This document shows positions 45,565 through 54,853 of a stretch of 63,174 bases of DNA, one piece after another; the first letter of the stretch is position 1; every line of letters begins with the position of its first letter. The position numbers and the translations under genes were made by a program. The stretch is taken from assembly GCA_937910235.1 (NCBI GenBank), contig CALENB010000328.1, positions 1 through 63,174 on the forward strand. The letters are read 5' to 3'. Under the pieces are notes generated by a model. The model was not told where the DNA came from. It saw only the letters and a program-made list of their open reading frames with translations, and did no database searches. This DNA is from an uncultured Myxococcales bacterium (GTDB taxonomy: Bacteria; Myxococcota_A; UBA9042).

Positions 45565-46873
45565 TCCAGGCGTCCTCCATGGCGACCAGCGCTGCGCGGT
45601 CGCGGTCGGTCATCACCTCGCTCCAGGGCTGGAAATCTGCGTCGAGATCGACCGCCGGCAGGCCCTCAGCGTCGAGGAAGGAGGCGAGCAGCTGTCCGCG
45701 CGCGACGAGGGTGCGTTCGACGGCGGCGCGGGTCTGGAGCGCGCCCTGGAGCGCAGGCGACTCCGCTGCGAGCACCGCCGCACGGCGTGCCACACGCGGG
45801 CAGCGACTCAGTATGCTGGCGCCGAGATCTGGGAGTGGCGGTATCCAAGGTAGCGCCGTCGCATCATCGGCTGGGCATGGCGCGCCGAGGCTATGGAGTC
45901 GGGCCTCCACCTGCGGCAGAAACCAAGCCACATCGTGCTGCCCGCCAGCGGCGTAGGCGGCTTGCAGCATCGGCACCGTCGCCTCGCCGAGCAGCCGCGA
46001 CAGCAAGTCGAGCGCTAGCCAGCGCACCCATCCGTCGGAAAGATGGCTCGCAGCGGCTGCGCTCGCGGCGACTCCCGCAGATCCAGCCTGGGAGGCCGGA
46101 TCGGAGCCAGCGTCTTCAAGCGAGGCGAGCGAGACGGGGACCGCGACCAACAGCGCCTCGATCACCTGGCCCAGCGCGGCTTCATCGCCGTCTCCATGCA
46201 CCCGCGCTGCCACAAAACTCAGCGCCTGCACGGCCTCCATGAGACCTGCGCCGCTGCGAACGACGCCGTGGAGCCATCCGGGCACCCGCGGGTCGGGAAA
46301 GCGGCCGAGGGCGACGAGGGCGGCGAGCCGGTCGCTGGCGTCTTCTGGTCCGTCGCGAAACGCGGTGAGCGCCACGGTGGGTAAGCAGCTGTCGGGGCCG
46401 CGCTCAGCGACGAGGTTCGCCGCGTCGAGGTCGGGCACCAGCTGATGCCGGCCGCGGCGCGCGACCGCGCAGATCCGCCGCCAGCCCTTTGAGTCGAGGG
46501 GGTCATCCGCCGCTTCACGCAGCACCCAGAGCGCGGCGTTGGCGGACCCAGCGTCGACGGGCGTCGCCTCGGTCGTCGCGCTGCGGCCATGTGGCGCGGC
46601 GCAGGCGCCGTCGATGCTCTCGAGCAGCGCGTCCACCAAGGCGGAGCCGAGCATGACACCGTCGAACAGATCGCGGAGACCGTGAACACGCAGGTTCGCG
46701 TCGGCGGCGCGCCACGCCGCGGCCAACCGAGTGTCCACCGCCGCCCGTGAGGGTCCGGCGGCGAGCATCGTCGCGCGCAGCGCGCGCGTGTCCAAGTCAT
46801 CCAACCCACCGCGCCGCGCGGCCGTGGTGAGTAGGGTGTCCAGCTGTGCCATCGTCTTTGCCGTGCCGGTCAT
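45557..46873 (-). CDS. Uncharacterised helical protein
   Basis: I do not recognise this 438-residue protein. It begins at the ATG at 46873, which overlaps the upstream stop as ATGA and has GGAGG five bases upstream. The sequence is Ala/Leu-rich and predicts helices, with repeated DxRVPGWLHGVV- and WVRWLALDLLSRLL-type segments that could be HEAT-like repeats. There is no signal peptide or membrane helix, so it is probably cytoplasmic. It lies between a PLC-like exported protein and an L,D-transpeptidase and is coupled to both by overlaps, which suggests a shared envelope-related task. Confidence 0.7.
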   Translation of the reverse strand: MTGTAKTMAQLDTLLTTAARRGGLDDLDTRALRATMLAAGPSRAAVDTRLAAAWRAADANLRVHGLRDLFDGVMLGSALVDALLESIDGACAAPHGRSATTEATPVDAGSANAALWVLREAADDPLDSKGWRRICAVARRGRHQLVPDLDAANLVAERGPDSCLPTVALTAFRDGPEDASDRLAALVALGRFPDPRVPGWLHGVVRSGAGLMEAVQALSFVAARVHGDGDEAALGQVIEALLVAVPVSLASLEDAGSDPASQAGSAGVAASAAAASHLSDGWVRWLALDLLSRLLGEATVPMLQAAYAAGGQHDVAWFLPQVEARLHSLGAPCPADDATALPWIPPLPDLGASILSRCPRVARRAAVLAAESPALQGALQTRAAVERTLVARGQLLASFLDAEGLPAVDLDADFQPWSEVMTDRDRAALVAMEDAWIG

Positions 46874-48483
46874 CGGCGCCTCCTTCGTCGGATCCATAGG
46901 CCGCCGAGCACCACAACGAGCAGGCCAGCCGCACCTTCGCCATAGGCCCACCGCGGGTCGCGGAGGCCGGCGGGGTTCTCCACACGCGTCACCCAGGCCG
47001 CCATGTCGACCGCCTCGCGCTCAAGCGCCACCGTCCGTACGCGTCGCAGTCGATCGAGCGCTGCGTGCGGGTTGGCGTTCAGCCAAGCGTCAAAGGCCAG
47101 GATGGTGGCGGTGCCGCCGCGGCGCAGCGCGCGCGTCTGAATGTCCTCGATCGTCGCCCAGGCCGCCGCCGTGCCTTCGCCCCAGGGTGGCGCGGCGAGA
47201 CCGCCCATCTCCTGCAACGCCTGATCTCCGGACCGCCAGCGCGGTTTGGTCACCGCGGCGAGGGCGTCATAGAGCGCGGCGCCATCGGCGGCGCCAGCCG
47301 CCGCCAACGAATCGACGAGCACGGAGACCGCGCCGCGGCCCTTCGCTGATGGCTCCGCCTTGGACGGCGGCTGCAGCCACGGCTGCAGACCCGGTCGCAC
47401 GGCCATCTCGAAAGGGGATCCGGTCTTGCGCAGCTCGGCGAGGGCGGTGACGACCGACTTCGGCGCAGCTGCGTCATCGAGCGCCGCCGCCACCTGCGCG
47501 GCCAGCCACCGGTCGCCAACGATGCGCAGGTTGCGCCGCATCCGCAGGCCAGCGATGACGGGGTTGGGCAACGGCCCCCAAAGCCCGCCGCCCGTCTTCA
47601 GCGCCGCGGTGCGATGCCGGGCGGCCATCGCCTCAAGCAGCTTCGGGCTGCCGAGCTGCACGTTGTGGAGCGGACTAGCCGCCTCTTGCACGTAATGAAG
47701 CGCCGCCCCCAGCCACACCAAGCTCAGGTACTCCGCGGTCTGCTTGTATTGCGAATCACCCCAATACAAGGCGAGCACCGACAGGTCCATGTGCACCTGC
47801 GCCATCTCCGCAGCACCGCCACGCACCGCGACGCCCGCCACATACGGCACCACGCGCAGCCCGGAGGACGCTGGCGCCGACGTGGAGGTCAACGCTGAGG
47901 GGAGCGCCGTGCGCGCCCACGTCTCGCTGCCCTCCCCGACCGCGGGACCCAGATTCAGGGTGCGGGGGTCGAGCGGCACCGGCAGCCCCCACGGCCCCTT
48001 GATCTGCGTCCGCTGGAGGCTGAACCGCACGCGATTGCGGTCGCGCCGATCGGTGATCGGGCGCGCCGACGCATCTGCGGCGGTGCTGAAGCGGTCCGGC
48101 TCCGGCTCTTTCGTCACCTCCGTGATGCCCCAGATCTCGATGCTGGGATCGTGGCTCAAGCCGAGCAGGCGCCGCACGCCGATGGCGTCAAAGTCGTTGC
48201 GCGCCGGGAACAGCTTCCGGAATCGCTGCTTGCCAGCCTCGTCGCCGCCACGCTGAGCCAGCGACCAACCGAGCCACGAGTAGAAGTCGATGAGCGCGGC
48301 CATGTCGGGCGGCAGCACGGTGCCGTGCTGGATCTGACCGCGCAGGGAGCGCACCGTGAGAATTCGGTGCACATCGGGATCAAACGCGTGACTGCGGCTT
48401 GGGACGACGAGCGCGCCGAGCGTCGCCGCGCAGATGAGGAGGCTGACCCGGTTGGTAGCACTGGCGGTGCGGCGCTGCGTCAT
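46870..48483 (-). CDS. Secreted, membrane-anchored PLC/P1-nuclease-like protein
   Basis: This 537-residue protein has a cleavable signal ending near SRSHA, followed by FDPDVHRILT. The central segment WLGAALHYVQEAASPLHNVQ (residues about 258-278) resembles the zinc-binding helix of phospholipase C and S1/P1 nucleases, which has the form LGxxLHYxQDxxxPxH. The C-terminal helix GAAGLLVVVLGGLWI followed by Arg-rich residues is a membrane anchor of the sorting-signal kind. The enzymatic claim rests on that one motif and on the N-terminal His, so it is tentative. No good Shine-Dalgarno precedes the ATG. Confidence 0.68.
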   Translation of the reverse strand: MTQRRTASATNRVSLLICAATLGALVVPSRSHAFDPDVHRILTVRSLRGQIQHGTVLPPDMAALIDFYSWLGWSLAQRGGDEAGKQRFRKLFPARNDFDAIGVRRLLGLSHDPSIEIWGITEVTKEPEPDRFSTAADASARPITDRRDRNRVRFSLQRTQIKGPWGLPVPLDPRTLNLGPAVGEGSETWARTALPSALTSTSAPASSGLRVVPYVAGVAVRGGAAEMAQVHMDLSVLALYWGDSQYKQTAEYLSLVWLGAALHYVQEAASPLHNVQLGSPKLLEAMAARHRTAALKTGGGLWGPLPNPVIAGLRMRRNLRIVGDRWLAAQVAAALDDAAAPKSVVTALAELRKTGSPFEMAVRPGLQPWLQPPSKAEPSAKGRGAVSVLVDSLAAAGAADGAALYDALAAVTKPRWRSGDQALQEMGGLAAPPWGEGTAAAWATIEDIQTRALRRGGTATILAFDAWLNANPHAALDRLRRVRTVALEREAVDMAAWVTRVENPAGLRDPRWAYGEGAAGLLVVVLGGLWIRRRRRR

Positions 48484-48552
48484 GACGACCCATAGGAGGT
48501 GAGGTTGGGGACTGGGCTAGCCTGGAGCGTACCAGCACGGCGTACCGCCTCG

Positions 48553-48664
48553 GAGAGTAAAAGGCGACTGCAAGAAAGGCGACTGCGCTAACGACGGCGA
48601 CAAGGCTGCCTTCACGATGCTTCCCGCGGCGGACCTGCTCAAACAGATCGACGCCAACGCCTAG
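48553..48664 (+). pseudogene. Possible C-terminal fragment of a lost gene
   Basis: Read on the plus strand, this stretch gives a short acidic, cysteine-containing sequence: KGDCKKGDCANDGDKAAFT followed by ADLLKQIDANA and TAG at 48662-48664. It is open for only about 45 codons after an upstream stop and has no usable start codon. The composition looks like a real protein C-terminus. I could not identify the family. Confidence 0.35.
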
Positions 48665-48704
48665 CCCCGACCGACGCGCCACTGCGCGCAACTGGCGTCC
48701 CGTT

Positions 48705-48741
48705 GAAGGCCCCAGCCACGCTTGCCGTACACGGGGCCTTC
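48705..48741 (+). terminator. Stem-loop, possible terminator of the lost gene
   Basis: GAAGGCCCC (48705-48713) and GGGGCCTTC (48733-48741) form a perfect 9-base stem with a 19-base loop. It lies 40 bases after the stop of the fragment. There is no T-run behind it, so factor-independent termination is uncertain. Confidence 0.4.
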
Positions 48742-48805
48742 CCTTACCTTCGCGGCGCATTTTCCCCGGACAACCCCGATCTAGCGGGCTGATCAGAGTG
48801 TCACG

Positions 48806-49972
48806 ATGGCGAGCGTCACCCTTACCGCGATCAACAAGAGCTTCGAGAAAGTGCAGGTCGTTCGAGACTTCAACCTCGCTGTAGAAGATGGCGAGCTCGT
48901 CGTGCTTGTGGGCCCATCCGGCTGCGGTAAGTCGACGACGTTGCGCATGGTCGCGGGGCTGGAGGGCATCAGCAGCGGCGAGCTCCGAATCGGCGATCGC
49001 GTGGTGAATGACCTCACGCCGCGCGACCGCGACATCGCCATGGTGTTTCAGAGTTACGCGCTCTACCCGCACATGACGGTGTACGAGAACATGGCGTTTG
49101 GCCTTCGAATCCGAAAGATGCCCCAGGCTGAGATCGCGCAGCGCGTGGGCGAAGCGGCCGCGTTGCTGGGCCTAAGTGACTTGTTGGAGCGGCGACCCAA
49201 GGCGCTCAGCGGCGGTCAACGGCAGCGGGTGGCCATGGGTCGGGCGGTGGTGCGCGAGCCAGCGGTCTTCCTCTTCGACGAACCCCTGAGCAACCTCGAC
49301 GCCAAGCTACGCGTCCAGATGCGACTCGAGGTCGCGCGGCTGCACAAGCGGCTCGGCGCCACGATCCTGTACGTGACCCATGATCAGGTGGAGGCGATGA
49401 CGCTCGCCGATCGCATCGCGGTCATGCACGCGGGCATCCTGCAGCAGTGTGATTCGCCCAATGAGATCTACTCGCGACCCGTGAACACGTTCGTGGCGAC
49501 GTTTATCGGCTCGCCGTCGATGAACCTGTTCCCGGTGACGGCGCGCACGCAAGACGCCGGCGTGACGGGCACGACCGACCTCCTGCTCGAAGGTGTGGGG
49601 GTGCACATGCCGCTCGGCAAGGACGCAGACAGCGTCGCGGCGCTGGCGACGAGCGCCGAGTGGACCCTGGGCGTTCGACCGCAAGACCTTGAGGTCGTCT
49701 CGGAAGCGGACGCGCAGCTGCATCTGCGTGTCGATGTGCTGGAGCCCCTCGGCGCTGAGACCTTTGTTTACGGCACATTGGAGGGCGGCCCTGGCGTGGT
49801 GTCCCCTGCGCGCGACGCGTCGACCGAAGAGCGCTTGGCCTCCCCGTGCATCGTGCGGCTACCGCCCGAGCAGCACGTCGCGCCCGGCCAGCTGCTGCCG
49901 CTGCGCATCATCGCTGGGCGGGCCCACGTCTTCGATCGTGTCGGCGATCGCATCGCCAGCCTCGACACCTGA
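48806..49972 (+). CDS. malK: Sugar ABC importer ATP-binding protein, MalK/UgpC type
   Basis: This 388-residue ATPase has Walker A GPSGCGKS (residues 36-43), the Q-loop in [26 protein letters not shown], Walker [13 protein letters not shown] and the switch His in YVTHDQ. A C-terminal TOBE regulatory half follows. It powers the importer encoded by the next three genes. Oligosaccharide uptake (maltose, trehalose or similar) is inferred from the family; the precise sugar is not visible. The TOBE part has a 20-residue insertion-like loop before the end. Confidence 0.95.
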   Translation: MASVTLTAINKSFEKVQVVRDFNLAVEDGELVVLVGPSGCGKSTTLRMVAGLEGISSGELRIGDRVVNDLTPRDRDIAMVFQSYALYPHMTVYENMAFGLRIRKMPQAEIAQRVGEAAALLGLSDLLERRPKALSGGQRQRVAMGRAVVREPAVFLFDEPLSNLDAKLRVQMRLEVARLHKRLGATILYVTHDQVEAMTLADRIAVMHAGILQQCDSPNEIYSRPVNTFVATFIGSPSMNLFPVTARTQDAGVTGTTDLLLEGVGVHMPLGKDADSVAALATSAEWTLGVRPQDLEVVSEADAQLHLRVDVLEPLGAETFVYGTLEGGPGVVSPARDASTEERLASPCIVRLPPEQHVAPGQLLPLRIIAGRAHVFDRVGDRIASLDT

Positions 49973-50060
49973 GCGCCGCTGCGCGAGCCGGCCCAAGCCC
50001 GACGCAGCGCGCAACACGAACCCCAGTGGCCCCCCTGCGGGCTTGGAAATGTGACCCATC

Positions 50061-51431
50061 ATGGCCAACCCACTCCGCCTGCTCCCCTCAGCTCGAACCA
50101 CCAATCGCCTCGCGCTTTTGGCCCTGATTGTCGGCCTCACAGCGGGCTGCGGCCAGAAGAAGGCAGCGGCGCCGGCGGCCACAGCAACGACGACGGCGGT
50201 GAAACCAGGCGCGCCTGGAGGCGCCCCCGCGGCGGCGACGGCGACCAAAGCCGCCGGCAAGGTGGCGGCGAAGGTCGTGAAGGCGGCCGGTCCGCCGCAG
50301 AAGGTCGTGCTCTGGCATGCGTATCGGGACACGGAACGCAAGGCGCTCGACCACCTGATCGACCACTGGAACAAGATCCATCCCGAGGTCGTGGTGACGG
50401 CGCTGGCGATCCCGTTCGACGCGCTGATCGACAAAGCCCAGATCGCGATTCCCCGCGGCAACGGCCCCGATCTCGTCATCTTCGCGCACGATAAGGTCGG
50501 GGTGTGGGCTCGCGACAAGCTCATCGCGCCGCTCGGCGATTTCGCCACGGCCGCCCGCCTGCAGCGCTTTCTACCGCAGACCGTGAAGCCGCTGGTTTTT
50601 GAGCGCGCCGTCTACGGGCTGCCGTTGGCGTTCAAGAGCGCGGTGCTGTTCTACAACAAGAAGCTCGTCCCCAAACCACCCAAGACCGTGGCGGAGATGA
50701 TCGAGATCGCGAAGGCCCGCACGAACAAGAAGAACGGCGAATTCGGTCTGGCCTACGACGCCGCCGACCTCTACTTCCACGCCGGCTGGCTGCACGCGTT
50801 CGGCGGCAAAGTCTTCGACGAGCGCGCGCGAACGCTCGCCATCAACAGCCCAGAAGCGGTCGCTGCAGTGGAGGCGGTGCGCGATCTACACAAGAAGCAT
50901 CACATCCTGCCCAAGGGCATGACCGGTTTTGTCGTCACCGCCATGTTCAACGAAGGCAAGGTCGCCATGGTGTTCAATGGGCCGTGGTTCCTTAGCGAGA
51001 TCGAGAAGGGCGTCGAGTTCGGCGTGACGCTGATGCCGGAGGTCGCGCCAGGCAAGCCGATGAAACCCTACCTCGGCAGCGAGGGCATCATGCTTAGCGC
51101 CAAGACGAAGGTGCGCGACGCGGCGCTGCAGCTGATGGACTACCTCACCAGCGACGAGGCCGCGCTGACCCGCATCACCATGGGTCGGCAGCTCGTGGCC
51201 AACAAGAAAATCTACGAAGACCCGAAGTTCGGCAACGACCCTGTGGTGAAGGTGTTCCGCGCGCAGGCAGACATGGCGGTGCCGATGCCCAACGCGGTGG
51301 AGGCCAACGTCGCTTGGTCGCCGTACAGCAACGCGCTGCGCAAGGTGATTTTTGGCACAACGCCGGCTCCCGAAGCGCTAAAAGCCGCGGCGGATCAGGC
51401 CGCGACGGCGATGACCAAGCTGCGCAAGTAG
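50061..51431 (+). CDS. malE: Sugar-binding lipoprotein, MalE type
   Basis: This 456-residue solute-binding protein has a signal with lipobox GLTAGC and then an Ala/Lys linker of about 55 residues. The mature cluster-B-type binding fold begins with VVLWHAYRDTERKALDHLI. GEFGLAYDAADLYFHAGWLHAFGG and PYLGSEGIMLS match maltose/trehalose receptors. It would capture oligosaccharide in the periplasm and deliver it to the permease pair. The gene follows malK after 88 bases; the permease ATG begins nine bases after its stop. Confidence 0.93.
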   Translation: MANPLRLLPSARTTNRLALLALIVGLTAGCGQKKAAAPAATATTTAVKPGAPGGAPAAATATKAAGKVAAKVVKAAGPPQKVVLWHAYRDTERKALDHLIDHWNKIHPEVVVTALAIPFDALIDKAQIAIPRGNGPDLVIFAHDKVGVWARDKLIAPLGDFATAARLQRFLPQTVKPLVFERAVYGLPLAFKSAVLFYNKKLVPKPPKTVAEMIEIAKARTNKKNGEFGLAYDAADLYFHAGWLHAFGGKVFDERARTLAINSPEAVAAVEAVRDLHKKHHILPKGMTGFVVTAMFNEGKVAMVFNGPWFLSEIEKGVEFGVTLMPEVAPGKPMKPYLGSEGIMLSAKTKVRDAALQLMDYLTSDEAALTRITMGRQLVANKKIYEDPKFGNDPVVKVFRAQADMAVPMPNAVEANVAWSPYSNALRKVIFGTTPAPEALKAAADQAATAMTKLRK

Positions 51432-51440
51432 GGGTTGGCG

Positions 51441-53210
51441 ATGGACCGGAGCACCGCAGACGCCAGCCGCACCCATCGCCTCGCCGAGACGGTCGTCGCG
51501 GCGTTGTGCGCTGTTGTGGTCGTCTGGATCGGCGCTTGGGGCTACGCCGCGCTGGAGTCGACACGGCAAGTAGGCCACCGCACCCAACGCGCGGTTGGTA
51601 TCGCGGACGCTTTGGCCGCGGTCGCCGGCCTGGAGCACACGAGAGCTGGGGTGCTCGCGCCAGAAGCGAAGCGGCTGTTACAGGCCCACGGCCCGCTCAT
51701 CAGCCACGTCTTCGTGACGGAGCAGGGCGGCGTCGACGAGTTTGGCATCGCCCGCGGCGCGGCGCTCAAAGTCGGCGCGGAGGGGATGCAAGCGGCGCTG
51801 AAGCAGGCGATCATCAATCACGAAAAGGGCCTGATCTCGGCGGCGAACCGGGCCACGCAGCGGCACCAGCCGCTCGGTTGGTCGCGTCTCATCGCCGGAC
51901 TCGATGACGGTCGCGCCATCATCGCCGTACCGTACCGCAACGACGCCAAGGCCCCGGTGAGCGGCATCGCCGGCGTCATCCTGCGCCCCATCCCAGCGCC
52001 GACGGGCAGCCCGGCGTGGATTTGGCTCGCCCCGCTCGCTGCGGCCCTGCTGACCCTCGCGGCCCTGCTCGCCGGCCTGCCGGTGATGGCGGCGGGCACG
52101 TTGGGGCAGCTCATCGCGGCGGCTGTTGTGATCGTCGCCGCACCGTCGGTGGTGTCATCGCCAGAGGGTGGCGTTCACATCCTCGCCGCGGACCACATCG
52201 TGCCCCACGGCGCGACGCCGGTGAACGCCGCGCTGAACGCGGCAGAGGCTTGGTTGGCGGGCTCCCTGCTGGTTCTGGCGGCCGTTCTCGGCGGTATCTT
52301 GGGCTTCTGCGCCAGCTTGCTGCGCGCCATCCGCAAAGATCCGACGCCGTACGCCTACGTCGGCCCGGCGATGGCGGCGACGGCGGTGCTCATCTTCGTC
52401 CCCTTCTTTGTCGGCGTCGGCCTCAGCTTCACGGCGGCAGACGGCACGTTCATCGGCATCGAGAACTACATCGAGGTCATCCGCTCGCTCTCCGATCCCA
52501 ACAGCGCGACCCACTTCAGCCGCACCCTGCTGCACACCATCGTCTGGACGGCGCTCAACGTCGTGGCGCACGTCACCATCGGCCTCGGCCTCGCGCTGAT
52601 CCTGAACCGACCCAACCTGAAAGGCCGGAAAATCTACCGGTTGTTGCTCATCGTGCCGTGGGCCGTGCCCAACTACATCACCGCGCTCATCTGGAAGTGG
52701 ATGTTCAACACCCAGTACGGCCCGGTGAACGTGATGCTCGGCCTGCTGGGCGTCGACGGCGTCGATTGGCTTGGCGAGTCGATGATCACCAACTTCGCCG
52801 CGAACCTGCTCACGAACATCTGGCTGGGTTTTCCGTTCATGATGGTCATCAGCCTCGGCGCGCTGCAGTCGATCCCGGCCGATCTCTACGAGGCCGCCTC
52901 CATCGACGGCGCCAGCGCTTGGCAGAAGTTCCGCCACATCACGGTGCCGCTGCTGCGCCCTGCCCTCTTTCCGGCGATTATCCTCGGCACGATCTGGACG
53001 TTCAACGCGTTCAACGTCATCTACCTCGTCAGCGGCGGTGGCCCGGATCACCAGACGGAGATCCTAATCACAGAGGCGTACTACCTCTTCACAGTCCTGC
53101 GCCGGATGGGGCTGGCGGCTGCGTACTCCGTGTTCATCTTTGTGCTCTTGATGGCCTACACCTTGATCACCAACCGCCTCACCAGCGCGACAGAGGCGGT
53201 AGACGAATGA
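51441..53210 (+). CDS. malF: Sugar ABC permease MalF with N-terminal sensor-like extension
   Basis: This permease has 589 residues from the ATG at 51441 (AGGGG six bases upstream). The C-terminal 290 residues are a normal MalF core with the coupling motif EAASIDGASAWQKFRHITVP. Before it lie about 300 extra residues: a first membrane helix (16-38), an extracytoplasmic stretch of about 145 residues and more helices (186-300). The loop includes a GVDEFGIARG- and DDGRAIIAVPY-type sequence that looks like a small folded domain. It is placed differently from the P2 loop of E. coli MalF, so it may be a ligand-sensing or docking module. Its stop overlaps malG as ATGA. Confidence 0.9.
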   Translation: MDRSTADASRTHRLAETVVAALCAVVVVWIGAWGYAALESTRQVGHRTQRAVGIADALAAVAGLEHTRAGVLAPEAKRLLQAHGPLISHVFVTEQGGVDEFGIARGAALKVGAEGMQAALKQAIINHEKGLISAANRATQRHQPLGWSRLIAGLDDGRAIIAVPYRNDAKAPVSGIAGVILRPIPAPTGSPAWIWLAPLAAALLTLAALLAGLPVMAAGTLGQLIAAAVVIVAAPSVVSSPEGGVHILAADHIVPHGATPVNAALNAAEAWLAGSLLVLAAVLGGILGFCASLLRAIRKDPTPYAYVGPAMAATAVLIFVPFFVGVGLSFTAADGTFIGIENYIEVIRSLSDPNSATHFSRTLLHTIVWTALNVVAHVTIGLGLALILNRPNLKGRKIYRLLLIVPWAVPNYITALIWKWMFNTQYGPVNVMLGLLGVDGVDWLGESMITNFAANLLTNIWLGFPFMMVISLGALQSIPADLYEAASIDGASAWQKFRHITVPLLRPALFPAIILGTIWTFNAFNVIYLVSGGGPDHQTEILITEAYYLFTVLRRMGLAAAYSVFIFVLLMAYTLITNRLTSATEAVDE

Positions 53211-54076
53211 GCAAGCCACGACCCGACAACAACCCAAGCCTTCGCGGCGCTGGCCCAGCCTGGCTGCCCCACGTGCTGCTGGTGCCCATCTCGGTGGCGA
53301 CGCTCTACCCGGTGCTCTACGTCGTCAAACTCGCGTTTTCGGGCAACGACGGCGGCTCTGCCTCGCCGATCCCGACCAGCATCAGCTTCGACGCGTTCAC
53401 CGCCGTCATCGGCAACACCGACAGCCACGGCAACTGGCTCTTTGGCCAACAGCTGCTGAACTCACTGGTGATCGCGGGGCTGACGACGGTGCTCGGCATC
53501 ATCTTGGCCTGCACGGCGGCCTACGGGTTTGCCCGTTTCGAGTTTCCGGGGCGACGCGTCGGGCTGCTCGGCTTCCTCGCCACCCAGATGTTCCCGGGTA
53601 TCTTGACGATGATTCCGCTCTACGTGCTGATGCAGAAGCTCAACCTGCTCGACTCCATCGCTGGCCTCACCCTGGTCTACGCCACCACGTCCATCCCGTT
53701 TTGCACGTGGACCCTCAAGGGCTACTTCGACACGCTGCCGCCGGAGTTGGAGGAGTCGGCCTACATCGACGGCGCGAGCCGATTCACCATCTTCACCAAG
53801 ATCATCTTGCCGCTTTCGGCCCCAGCAATCGCGGTCACAGCGCTGTTTTCGTTCATGAGCGCTTGGAACGAGTTCGTGCTGGCCTACACGTTCCTGAGCT
53901 CGGAGCAGGCGTTCACCTTGCCGGTTCAGATCCGCAACTACGTCGGCGATAAGGACGTACAGTGGAGCTTATTCGCGGCCTCGTCGCTGCTCGTGTCGTT
54001 GCCGGTGATGGCCCTGTTCTACGCGCTTGAGAAGCATCTGGTCGGTGGACTCACCGCTGGCGGCGTCAAGGGCTAG
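53207..54076 (+). CDS. malG: Sugar ABC permease MalG
   Basis: This 289-residue permease has six membrane helices and the coupling motif EESAYIDGASRFTIFTKIILPLS. Its start overlaps malF as ATGA. The C-terminus GGLTAGGVKG is typical of MalG proteins, where the tail reaches the nucleotide-binding site. It forms the transport channel with the larger permease. The convergent YceI-like gene ends 72 bases away. Confidence 0.95.
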   Translation: MSKPRPDNNPSLRGAGPAWLPHVLLVPISVATLYPVLYVVKLAFSGNDGGSASPIPTSISFDAFTAVIGNTDSHGNWLFGQQLLNSLVIAGLTTVLGIILACTAAYGFARFEFPGRRVGLLGFLATQMFPGILTMIPLYVLMQKLNLLDSIAGLTLVYATTSIPFCTWTLKGYFDTLPPELEESAYIDGASRFTIFTKIILPLSAPAIAVTALFSFMSAWNEFVLAYTFLSSEQAFTLPVQIRNYVGDKDVQWSLFAASSLLVSLPVMALFYALEKHLVGGLTAGGVKG

Positions 54077-54148
54077 CCGACCGTCGAACCGGTGACCGCC
54101 GCAGCGTCAGCGCGCACCGTGGCGGGGTCGGCAGGTCCGGTGACGGGC

Positions 54149-54712
54149 TCAGCCGACGCTCAGCCCGGCGGGGCCCGTGGCCGCGGCGATGGCGTCGAAC
54201 GGCAGCGAGATCTCAATCTCCAGCTCGGGGCGCACGCGCAGGGCTCCCAGCGCGGCGCTAAAAGGCTTGATACCAAACTCTCGCTGGTCCAGCGTCACCG
54301 TGAACCGCACGCGCCCAGCCGTGATCGTGCCACGCAGCGTCATCGGACGCTCGGCGCCATGCAGTCTCAGTCGCCCTTCGACGCACACCTGCGCGCCGGT
54401 GACGTGCAGCTCGGTCCAGTCGTAGGCGATTTGCGGATGACGGCGCACATCGAGCACGTCTTGGCGCAGGTTGGCCAGGACCCGACGCTGGTCGGTGAGG
54501 CTGAGCAGCCCACGGTCCACGACCCCGTCTCGCTCGGCGCCCAGCAGCTGGATCACCATCGGATCGATTCGGGCGCGCCCGCTGCCATCTGACCGCACCT
54601 CGAGGTCCACGACGGTGGTCTCAAAACAAAGATCATGTGCGATCTTCGACAGTAGCCCGTGTTTGCGGGTGTGCACACGCAACGTGATGTCTTGCGGAGT
54701 GAATTGCTGCAT
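54149..54712 (-). CDS. YceI-like domain protein
   Basis: This 187-residue protein has the YceI lipocalin-type beta-barrel pattern: HGLLSKIAHDLCFE at the start and repeated strands ending TVTLDQREFGIKPFSAALGALRV. It lacks a signal peptide, unlike many YceI proteins, so it may stay in the cytoplasm. Family members bind amphiphilic lipids such as isoprenoids, but the ligand here cannot be read. The ATG has only a weak ribosome site (GGAC). Confidence 0.83.
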   Translation of the reverse strand: MQQFTPQDITLRVHTRKHGLLSKIAHDLCFETTVVDLEVRSDGSGRARIDPMVIQLLGAERDGVVDRGLLSLTDQRRVLANLRQDVLDVRRHPQIAYDWTELHVTGAQVCVEGRLRLHGAERPMTLRGTITAGRVRFTVTLDQREFGIKPFSAALGALRVRPELEIEISLPFDAIAAATGPAGLSVG

Positions 54713-54853
54713 CGTCGAGTCCGTTCGGTCACGTGTGCTGAGGCTGGGTGGCTAAGGCCTTGCCAGGATGGGTTTCGTCGGGCAGACACGAGCCCACGTG
54801 ACATAAGATAGGCTGGATGTGGGCTGGCGCTCGCAGGACAGCGGGAGGCAGAG

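Larger units (their letters stand above)
48484..48805. other. Divergent intergenic region with a gene remnant
   Basis: These 322 bases separate the PLC-like gene (minus) from the ABC importer genes (plus). A short plus-strand frame that looks like a C-terminal protein fragment ends at 48664 and is followed by an inverted repeat. The last 60 bases before the malK-type gene should hold its promoter, but no clear -35/-10 pair is visible. Confidence 0.5.

Noticed and set aside
52016-53206. Upstream extension of MalG by almost 400 codons
   Set aside because: The extension is an alternate frame of malF; the ATG in the ATGA overlap gives a normal MalG.
54077-54148. Possible terminator between convergent malG and the YceI-like gene
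   Set aside because: Only GC-rich imperfect complementarity is visible, with no stem good enough to call and no T-run.
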